Source: Sitta carolinensis
Lineage: Eukaryota; Chordata; Aves; Passeriformes; Sittidae
Direction of reading: 5' to 3'
NCBI GenBank assembly: GCA_032173965.1
Contig: JAVUNC010000005.1
Span: 45,804,501 to 45,868,500, forward strand
DNA: 64,000 nt
The notes under the pieces were generated by a model that saw nothing but the letters and a program-made list of their open reading frames with translations, ran no database searches and was not told the origin of the DNA. Positions within the stretch are counted from its first letter, which is position 1, and the number at the start of each line of letters is the position of its first letter. A program made the position numbers and the translations under genes. Shown piece after piece: positions 60,601-64,000 of the stretch.

Positions 60601-63600
60601 AGCAGCAGCTGTTCTGTTCTGAGCTGTTCTGGCTCAGGCTGGGCACCTCTGAGGTGGGGTTGTTTTGGATGCAGAACCCTGTTAGGAGATCCCATTTGTG
60701 GGATGCAGTACGATGTTCCAGCCTCTCAGTGAGGCCCTGGAGGTACAGACCAGCTGCTGAAGTCAGGGCATAGGAAGTTTGGGAGGAGGGAGTTTTGGGT
60801 GCAGTTCTCGACATTTCATAGGTATATCAGGAGAGGTTGCTAAGTCTCTGTGGCAAATGTGAGGCATCATGGGAATCTAATTTCAAGGGGAGAGCAAAAA
60901 TAGTAGCTGGAATACTGTATAAACAGGAGTGAGATGATCTAAGAGTCATTTGACAAATATTGAGGAAGTTGGGAAATTACTTTATAAAAGGTTGAAATTG
61001 CTTTATAAAAAAGGTTAACTATAGAATGCGAGGTCTTTGTTAGAGATGAGGGTTTTAAGTGGCTTTATTACTTGTGTTGCATTGGTATCTGATTTTTCTC
61101 TCCTTTAGGTCTGCAGATTGGCTTCAGAGAGTCAGTATTCTCCAACTTTTCTGCTCAAACTCATTCACACCTGGAGTAAGAACCCCAGGTAAGTGTTCTT
61201 CTGGCAAAGAAGCCTAAGTATTTCTGAATACATAAAACACAAGGAAAAAGGAGCACGCTAACAGGCTGTGAGTAATTGTGTCCAGAACCATATTTTCTTT
61301 TTCCATTAGACTCTTATTCTTTTGATAGCCATCAAAGCAGCTGGGAAGCTTTCCAGTTTATGGAAGAACTAGTTTTTTAATAGGCTGCTTTTTATATATT
61401 ATTAATAACACATCTATGAATATATTATTTTTCATATATTAATTTCCATATATTAATATTTTCCATATATTAATAAGCACATATGTAGCCCAAACCCAAC
61501 TCACCAGTGAGGAGGAGGCGTTACTTCTTAGGATATGTTCATCTTGACCAATGACTTTGTAGTCTTGTGAGATGGGAAGTCAGTTTTATAATATATCATT
61601 TCATTCGTCTTTTTGTGATTCTCTATTTCTTTCTATGTTATGAAAGAATATGGGCAAGTTCAGCATAGAATCTGTGACTGAGAGTCTGTTACTAGACTAG
61701 AAAGTTGTAAAAGAGTATTTTTGATTTAGACACTTTGAGAATTTCCAACTCCACTGTGTTGAGTGATTTTTGCCTCTTCCACAGACTCACTGTTTTTTTC
61801 CTTTGCTAAGGTACCTGGTGTTTCTTTTGAGACACCTCATTGGTAGGCATGAAGACCTTATCTATAAACTTACGTTAAAAGTGGTGTTGGATCACTAGGA
61901 TAGGAGCAGACTGAAAGGAGACTCAGGCTGTGGAGAAAGGATTAGAAAACGGGACTTAATCTCTCAACCTCTGTTGATTGTATTTTTCAGGACTTCTTGT
62001 TTTCGTGCACTTTTGTCTTGGTTGATGTGGAAGACAGTCATTATTTTTTGTGTGACTTCTTGCACAAAAGAATTATAAGCTGAAAATTCTGAACATAATT
62101 TTCAGTGAACCTTTTTGTAATCTTTTTCTCAGGTATTTCCCTTTGCTGGCCAAGCAGCGGCCAGGACATCCAGAGAGTGATATACTGACAAATGTGTTTG
62201 CTGTGCTGTCAGCCAAGAATCTGTCTGAGGCCACATCCAACCTTGTGATGGACATTGCTGATAGCCTTCTCAACAGCCCAGATTTTGAACCCACGGAGCA
62301 GGTTTCCAGTTTGAGTGTGACTGACTGTGTTGTCATGACCACTGGAGACGTGACAGAAGGTATGCCTGCCTGAGAGCTCTGAGAGACCTGTTGGGTGCTT
62401 TAGATGGAGGTGTTAGATTATGGTGAGGTGTCTACACTGGCTAAGGATACTGGGGAAGAGGACCTCCTGACAGATGGAAACATCAACGTACAAATTTGTC
62501 TTGTGCTCAAGAACTGTGAATTTCTGCTTGCTTGATGACTGGTGAGATCCGCGTTTGAGTGTCAGGGTCCTGAGCACGGAGAGATGAAGAGGGAAATTTT
62601 GACCTGTTCTTTGTGTGTAGCTTTGACTGATACAAGTTCAAGAACTGCATTGCTGACTTGGCTCTGCACCTAACACTATGTTTTATATAAAGGCCCCCTT
62701 CCTATATGCATGTGATCCTGTATCACTTTGATGTTTAGTCTGTGCTCCCTGACAAGAAAGACCTGGCATCTTTGAGAGTTAGTAGATAGAACAGTAGTGT
62801 GCTGTGTTTGATGCTGTGGAGATATCTTTCACCTGCAACACTCAAAGCTAGTGGAAAGGAGCGTGTGCTCTTGTTATGGCAGCTTTGATTTTACACAAGA
62901 GGTCAGTGGTGGAGTAAAGAAAGCCACATCTACAAATGCTTCAGTCATTTTAGATGTTACTACTGTTGAGGAATGTCCTTGGTACCTTCTGATAAGCCTA
63001 CACTTGGAGGACAGTTACTGAAATCTGTGAGAAGAATGATTGGTGTGTGCTTTCTTTGATCCCAGTGCAGGCAAGTTAGACTTGGTCTCAGCAAGTGCTG
63101 GTGCTTCTTCCCAGCCACCAGCTGCCCTGCACATTCATAGTTCCCATTTACTTATTCTTCCACTAATGAAGCCTTCTTTATCCTAATTTCCCCTTTGTGT
63201 AGGGTTAGATTTCCCTTTTGTTTCTTAGCGTGTTGCTAACTGTTGTATCTCTTACAGAGCCCCTCAGCCTAGGTTGCCGGTTGGTTCTGCCTCATGTTCC
63301 TGCCATACTTCAGTACTTCAGCAAAACAATGTTAAATGTGGAGAAGGTGAAAAAGAAGAAGTACAGATCTCAAGTCAGCAAAGAGCTGAGTATACTTTCC
63401 AAGTAAGTTGTTCTTAGAGCCTGAAACTGTTAAAAAAGCTGAAAGAAGGGAGGAAGGAAGAGGCTTACTGTAATAGTTTCCAAATTAAAAGGGACACTGT
63501 TTCTCAAACTTTTTAAATTTACAACAGTTGTAAATACCTGGATCTGTCATTGACCTTGCAAGTTGGTGGTTGCTGAGGTGATAAGTTTTCAGAAGTTGAT

Positions 63601-63934
63601 TCTAGCTGTTTTCATTGCTGGTACTCAAACCTAATGTCTCTTGAGGGTAGAAAAAGGTGCAGAAGTGCCTGCAGTCATATGGAACTGGATGCTTAGGCTG
63701 GGACCGTGAATTTGGTAGGTACGCTCTGTTAGCCTGGATAGGCTGACAAAGCCTTGTGAAATGACACTAGTGCTGACAGACTTCTTTGCTCTCTACTGGT
63801 GTTTGAAATTATATAAAAGAGTAAATTACCTTGTCCAATTTTTCAGGATCAGCAAATTTATACAAGAAAAGAGCCAGAATTCAGTGCTTGTGAGCCTTCT
63901 CCTCCCTTTCCTTTATCAGAGTAACATGGAGCAG
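26619..63934 (+). CDS. UTP20: UTP20, small-subunit processome component (5' half, 32 exons)
   Basis: UTP20 (DRIM) is a very large HEAT/ARM-repeat scaffold of the U3 snoRNP-containing SSU processome in the nucleolus, required for early pre-rRNA cleavages leading to 18S rRNA. Thirty-two exons join without a frame break into 1377 codons, against about 2785 residues in human. Conserved text includes FLTFSERLSNINIDIIHRID, NFAAESFVFLMRK, EGVGQLLFEMCKGVRNMFHS, ELVPATVNDYREKLLHLRKL, ERLDHTNYRFLLWKALDKFP, FVINPLKNLRRLG-like PRLINPLKNLRRLG, and GHPESDILTNVFAVLSAKNL. Residues about 900-1377 fall in the region called DRIM in UTP20 proteins. An acidic stretch followed by a basic KKKTRR cluster (exon 22) is a likely nuclear signal. 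The start ATG at 26619 gives MKSKPSAHKAGNTHR, matching human MKTKPVSHKTENTYR. The window ends in intron 32. Confidence 0.96.
27254..27334 (+). CDS. UTP20: UTP20 exon 2
   Basis: Residues 16-42, FLTFSERLSNINIDIIHRID to SYAE. Acceptor ttttcttttgcag, donor GAG|gtgaga, phase 0. Confidence 0.95.
27650..27955 (-). mobile_element. CR1 LINE fragment in UTP20 intron 2
   Basis: The plus strand reads tagaatgagaa, gagttggaaaagacctc, gagtccaactcttaacc, then ttcaggccatttcctcttgt and gtcctctcacttgtttcct. This is the reverse complement of a CR1 3' end. It is degenerate and non-coding, oriented against UTP20. Confidence 0.85.
28445..28511 (+). CDS. UTP20: UTP20 exon 3
   Basis: Residues 43-64 plus one base, EVETYFFEGLRKWKELNL to TQHF. 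Acceptor ttttggcag, donor G|gtatgt. Confidence 0.95.
28699..28831 (+). CDS. UTP20: UTP20 exon 4
   Basis: Residues 65-108 plus two bases, QFYNEVANKCQSFNQLVYYQ to GSLAYQPLL. Acceptor ttgtttgaacag, donor AA|gtaagt. Confidence 0.95.
29311..29499 (+). CDS. UTP20: UTP20 exon 5
   Basis: Residues 109-171 plus two bases, LVVQLARDLQADFYPHF to FTSLSYLYKYLWRLMVKD. Acceptor gaaacacag, donor CAG|gtaaaa. This helical-repeat segment is nearly identical to human. Confidence 0.95.
30499..30580 (+). CDS. UTP20: UTP20 exon 6
   Basis: Completes S172 and runs LYSTLLAHHKLHIRNFAAES to FLMRK (199). Acceptor tgtctttgtag, donor AAG|gtaagt. Confidence 0.95.
31490..31511. repeat. Perfect 22-bp palindrome
   Basis: The 11-base arm tatagttctat is followed directly by its reverse complement in UTP20 intron 6, then by a further tatagaactatag copy up to about 31524. 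No known element recognised. Confidence 0.85.
31701..31838 (+). CDS. UTP20: UTP20 exon 7
   Basis: Residues 200-245, VSDKNELFNLMLRDLGEH to EGVGQLLFEMCKGVRNMFHS and CAET. Acceptor tatgttttgtag, donor ACG|gtaaag. Confidence 0.95.
32237..32392 (+). CDS. UTP20: UTP20 exon 8
   Basis: Residues 246-297, AMKLILLKLGPMTEEEIELP to FDIVFKCLE. Acceptor tcctgtgcag, donor GAG|gtaccc (weaker donor). Confidence 0.94.
32393..33990. other. UTP20 intron 8; nothing recognised
   Basis: About 1.6 kb of AT-rich intron with no recognised repeat, RNA gene or coding exon on either strand. Confidence 0.6.
33991..34137 (+). CDS. UTP20: UTP20 exon 9
   Basis: Residues 298-346, ESLLDLQRKITKNNCSVA to SLPEDVCQ. Acceptor atttacacag, donor CAG|gtaggt. 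Confidence 0.95.
34408..34542 (+). CDS. UTP20: UTP20 exon 10
   Basis: Residues 347-391, VLIKMLKTPYLSSSCCKMLL to TKEAIQK. Acceptor tctatttcag, donor AAG|gtaaca. This is a less conserved segment than its neighbours. Confidence 0.93.
34543..35987. other. UTP20 intron 10; nothing recognised
   Basis: About 1.4 kb of intronic sequence with no feature I can name. Confidence 0.6.
35988..36065 (+). CDS. UTP20: UTP20 exon 11
   Basis: Residues 392-417, VFASGFERHFLLDFSEAMFT then MKQFEK. Acceptor catcatgcag, donor AAG|gtaagt. Confidence 0.94.
36719..36897 (+). CDS. UTP20: UTP20 exon 12
   Basis: Residues 418-476 plus two bases, HFLPCFLEYIEHCFSGTDAV to SMAFEKYPLVFTEASV. A long T-run precedes acceptor cccttcag; donor AG|gtgaga. 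Confidence 0.95.
36898..38849. other. UTP20 intron 12; nothing recognised
   Basis: About 2 kb of intron. Only short chance ORFs. No repeat family recognised. Confidence 0.6.
38850..39005 (+). CDS. UTP20: UTP20 exon 13
   Basis: Residues 477-528 plus two bases, SNTRQQTSKRQGEKAEVP to LSQSWVALVVLPHI. Acceptor ttatttttag, donor AG|gtaagg. It aligns with human without a length change across the exon 12/13 join. Confidence 0.94.
39491..39579 (+). CDS. UTP20: UTP20 exon 14
   Basis: Completes R529 and runs PMNKDHILPHVTSFIDSLFT to DKGSLCT plus one base. Acceptor ctttgaacag, donor G|gtcagt. It is followed by the 4.8-kb intron 14 that carries the LTR cluster. Confidence 0.92.
39700..40072 (-). mobile_element. 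ERV leader with primer-binding-site-like sequence, next to LTR 40073-40629
   Basis: On the minus strand, the first bases after the LTR 3' end read gt, then ctttttggcacccaactcag. TGGCACCCAAC resembles a lysine-tRNA primer-binding site with one change. A homologous stretch follows the LTR at 42028 (shared cattatct and ttgggtgc blocks). The left limit is uncertain, and no intact viral gene is seen. Confidence 0.6.
40073..40629 (-). mobile_element. Endogenous retrovirus LTR (5' LTR by context)
   Basis: The plus strand starts tgttgtggtttaaccccagc and ends near gccaaaaccagca, the reverse complement of a TG...CA LTR. The sequence tttatctgctgagcatgacc, then gatatccttttggtcag-like text, marks the promoter-proximal part. 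The primer-binding-site-like sequence at 40050-40065 shows that it is the 5' LTR of a minus-strand provirus remnant. Confidence 0.85.
40630..42027 (-). mobile_element. ERV internal (leader) remnant with 49-bp repeats
   Basis: This lies between two same-orientation LTRs. On the minus strand it follows the LTR ending at 42028 with ttcatgcacccaacatgtgg (primer-binding-site remnant), then continues into repeated non-coding sequence. There is no intact gag, pol or env frame. It is probably a truncated provirus interior. Confidence 0.65.
41160..41660. repeat. Degenerate tandem repeat, period about 49 bp
   Basis: An acctgct-like core recurs at 41207, 41255, 41305, 41354, 41432, 41479, 41529, 41577 and 41624, i.e. 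spaced mostly 47-50 bp. It is usually followed by ccagcatggacttacccac and a ccacagatgctttggggtg or tcacagttccttcag block. About nine units, heavily diverged. It belongs to the ERV interior. Confidence 0.85.
42028..43159 (-). mobile_element. ERV LTR interrupted by another LTR
   Basis: Minus-strand LTR pieces at 42028 to about 42379 and about 42946 to 43159 together make one LTR of the same family as 40073-40629. The left piece starts tgttgtatcttaacctcagc and the right piece ends atcccagccaaaactagca. The gap holds a plus-strand LTR. The primer-binding-site-like ttgggtgc just left of 42028 marks it as a 5' LTR. Confidence 0.8.
42378..42945 (+). mobile_element. ERV LTR inserted in opposite orientation inside an older LTR
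   Basis: The plus strand runs from about tgtgttccactgtttttggc to ggttaaatgacagca. The family blocks are ttggctggggtagagttag, tttgtgctgaatacagagtt and aaggccttttctgc, then ctgaccaaagggatgttcc, then a TATA-like tatataaat at 42652. No internal sequence follows, so it is a solo LTR. The exact ends and target duplication are not clear. Confidence 0.8.
44388..44493 (+). CDS. UTP20: UTP20 exon 15
   Basis: Residues 559-593 plus two bases, NLFVACQAVSTLLSLVESAE to LLPVERVKSLV. Acceptor ctctgctccag, donor AC|gtaagt. Confidence 0.95.
44766..44825. repeat. 30-bp direct tandem duplication
   Basis: Two adjacent 30-base units, each opening tggttctagttttac and closing tgctgcac or tgctacac, in UTP20 intron 15. 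Confidence 0.8.
45692..45842 (+). CDS. UTP20: UTP20 exon 16
   Basis: Residues 594-644, TTFPSDPSALLLADLYYTRL to KLHPNISTGVSK. Acceptor cattgtttcag, donor AAG|gtaatc. Confidence 0.95.
46232..46294 (+). CDS. UTP20: UTP20 exon 17
   Basis: Residues 645-665, VRLLTVRILNHFDNPPSTQI then E. Acceptor cttggaatag, donor GAG|gtaggg. Confidence 0.93.
46605..46763 (+). CDS. UTP20: UTP20 exon 18
   Basis: Residues 666-718, GDGTGEFQPVFSILLQAELV to AIPSGSLQE, containing PATVNDYREKLLHLRKLR. Acceptor ttttgttcag, donor GAG|gtaagg. Confidence 0.95.
47661..47737 (+). CDS. UTP20: UTP20 exon 19
   Basis: Residues 719-743 plus two bases, VPLRYLLGMLYINFSPLWDP to VIELI. Acceptor gtcattctag, donor AC|gtgagt. Confidence 0.95.
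48596..48675 (+). CDS. UTP20: UTP20 exon 20
   Basis: Residues 744-770 plus one base, TSHAKEMENKQFWKVLYEHL to AATYA. Acceptor gctttattag, donor G|gtaagt. Confidence 0.95.
49268..49511 (+). CDS. UTP20: UTP20 exon 21
   Basis: Residues 771-851 plus two bases. A Glu-rich N-terminal part (EMELQNELDEQEESIAETES) is followed by the conserved ERLDHTNYRFLLWKALDKFP and FPDRVEPRSRELTPLLLRFI. Acceptor tcttccgtag, donor CG|gtaagt. Confidence 0.95.
50067..50279 (+). CDS. UTP20: UTP20 exon 22 (acidic tract and basic cluster)
   Basis: Residues 852-922 plus two bases. NEYYPADSLVAPSQDLRRK is conserved. It is followed by a variable stretch, an acidic run of about 16 residues (EEDEEEEEEKKEEGE) and then PKKKTRRAAAK, a plausible nuclear-localisation cluster. 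Acceptor gttaaacacag, donor AA|gtaagt. Confidence 0.95.
51190..51770. other. GC-richer block in UTP20 intron 22, unassigned
   Basis: About 580 bp noticeably richer in G+C than the surrounding intron, with text such as tgccccaggctccctgg and catggctgagtgcagcccg. The minus strand is open for 107 codons (51440-51763). It may be an old LTR or another repeat, but I cannot name a family. Confidence 0.35.
51973..52063 (+). CDS. UTP20: UTP20 exon 23
   Basis: Completes K923 and runs QLIAHLQVFSKFSNPRALYL to KLNALYTQ (953). Acceptor atgttttgtag, donor CAG|gtgagg. Start of the conserved DRIM region. Confidence 0.95.
53148..53340 (-). mobile_element. CR1 LINE fragment in UTP20 intron 23
   Basis: The plus strand reads cagaatcacagaatatgctg, agttggaagggatcc, then cctgcacaggacaccccaag and caaacacttcttcaactcag. 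This is the reverse complement of a CR1 3' end with its degenerate octamers. Confidence 0.88.
53733..53818 (+). CDS. UTP20: UTP20 exon 24
   Basis: Residues 954-981 plus two bases, LLSHQDQNVQRIALDCIMTY to KHPHLLPY. Acceptor ttttatttgcag, donor AG|gtagaa. Confidence 0.95.
54366..54491 (+). CDS. UTP20: UTP20 exon 25
   Basis: Completes R982 and runs ENLQRLLEDKSFKEEIVHFS to RPDLIPVLM plus two bases. Acceptor attactctcag, donor AG|gtgtgt. Confidence 0.94.
54598..54631. repeat. (TA)n microsatellite, 17 units
   Basis: Uninterrupted alternating T/A run of 34 bases in UTP20 intron 25. It encodes the spurious YIYIYI text of the minus-strand frames. Confidence 0.95.
55060..55226 (+). CDS. UTP20: UTP20 exon 26
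   Basis: Completes R1024 and runs ILYGRMRNKTGSKTQGKSSA, STRMSIVLRFLAGSLPEEIR to FEAVKQFSN plus one base. Acceptor ttggttcttgaag (T-rich but weak before the AG), donor G|gtaggt. The frame joins precisely on both sides. Confidence 0.93.
55751..55959 (+). CDS. UTP20: UTP20 exon 27
   Basis: Residues 1080-1149, PCQTAVLQSMSELDLAKVLP and LGRQHSLFNGLEVVLKNMGH to CILQQREK. Acceptor cttgtcacag, donor AAG|gtatag. Confidence 0.95.
55960..58634. other. UTP20 intron 27; no named element
   Basis: About 2.7 kb. A GC-richer stretch at about 56440-56880 gives a 138-codon chance frame on the plus strand. No repeat family or RNA gene recognised. Confidence 0.55.
58635..58778 (+). CDS. UTP20: UTP20 exon 28
   Basis: Residues 1150-1197, VQPRLINPLKNLRRLGLKLV to EEIDAVFHAVVWPQ. 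Acceptor gtttttttacag, donor CAG|gtaagt. Confidence 0.95.
58862..58909 (-). repeat. Inverted partial copy of UTP20 exon 30 inside intron 28
   Basis: Reading the minus strand, these 48 bases align without gaps to exon 30 positions 62213-62260 with 38 identities (counted by hand, 79 percent). The encoded text NLSKATANLAMDIAG corresponds to NLSEATSNLVMDIAD of UTP20. The similarity fades on both sides. The surrounding minus-strand frame is open from 59012 to 58629. It is not part of the UTP20 mRNA as read here. Confidence 0.75.
60340..60830. other. GC-richer block in UTP20 intron 28, unassigned
   Basis: About 490 bp with higher G+C and chance open frames of 93-134 codons on both strands. No family recognised. 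Confidence 0.3.
61109..61188 (+). CDS. UTP20: UTP20 exon 29
   Basis: Residues 1198-1223 plus two bases, VCRLASESQYSPTFLLKLIH to TWSKNP. Acceptor ctcctttag, donor AG|gtaagt. Confidence 0.95.
62133..62359 (+). CDS. UTP20: UTP20 exon 30
   Basis: Completes R1224 and runs YFPLLAKQRPGHPESDILTN, VFAVLSAKNLSEATSNLVMD to MTTGDVTE. Acceptor ctttttctcag, donor G|gtatgc. Part of this exon (62213-62260) has an inverted relative in intron 28. Confidence 0.95.
63258..63402 (+). CDS. UTP20: UTP20 exon 31
   Basis: Completes E1300 and runs PLSLGCRLVLPHVPAILQYF to VSKELSILS plus two bases. It contains a basic KVKKKKYRSQ run. Acceptor tatctcttacag, donor AA|gtaagt. Confidence 0.95.
63847..63934 (+). CDS. UTP20: UTP20 exon 32 (last one in the window)
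   Basis: Completes K1348 and runs ISKFIQEKSQNSVLVSLLLP to FLYQSNMEQ (1377). Acceptor ccaatttttcag, donor CAG|gtaggt. The gene continues beyond 64000. Confidence 0.94.
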
Positions 63935-64000
63935 GTAGGTGAAAATTATTTCCTCCCCTCTACTAAACATAGGTTTTTCTTTCAATAAAGTATATTGGTT

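Overview
The window is vertebrate nuclear DNA and almost certainly from a bird. Genes are split into short GT-AG exons, the DNA is mostly AT-rich with CpG-rich patches at two gene starts, and the dispersed repeats are CR1 LINE fragments and LTRs of an avian endogenous retrovirus type that I recognise from songbird genomes. It contains the 5' parts of two genes arranged head to head, about 13.4 kb apart. These are SLC5A8 on the minus strand and UTP20 on the plus strand, the same neighbours and orientation as on human chromosome 12q23. There is no bacterial-type operon, CRISPR array, tRNA or rRNA that I can support.

Layout. Positions 1-13197 hold the first six coding exons of SLC5A8 (minus strand, about 271 of about 610 residues); the rest of the gene lies left of position 1. 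A full-size but degenerate CR1 3' segment sits in its intron 2. Positions 13200-13760 are the CpG-rich 5' region of SLC5A8 and include a 43-bp tandem repeat. Positions 13760-26200 are intergenic, with one LTR at 17605-18187. Positions 26200-26920 are the CpG island of UTP20. Positions 26619-63934 hold the first 32 exons of UTP20, joining in frame into 1377 codons (about half of the protein); the window ends in intron 32. Intron 14 of UTP20 is enlarged by a cluster of LTRs, including one LTR inserted inside another in the opposite orientation.

Function. SLC5A8 is a plasma-membrane sodium-coupled monocarboxylate transporter. UTP20 is a nucleolar HEAT-repeat scaffold of the small-subunit processome, needed for 18S rRNA maturation. 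They are neighbours by conserved synteny, not by shared pathway.

Best second looks. (1) A 48-bp piece of UTP20 intron 28 is an inverted, about 79 percent identical copy of part of UTP20 exon 30. (2) A GC-AG intron interrupts SLC5A8 after exon 2. (3) There are nested and tandem LTR structures in UTP20 intron 14. (4) An exon-like open frame of unknown identity lies in SLC5A8 intron 1. (5) A six-codon upstream ORF overlaps a YY1-like motif at the UTP20 start. I did not find a convincing new biological system. All exon boundaries were read by eye from splice signals, frame continuity and remembered human homologues; no alignment was run.
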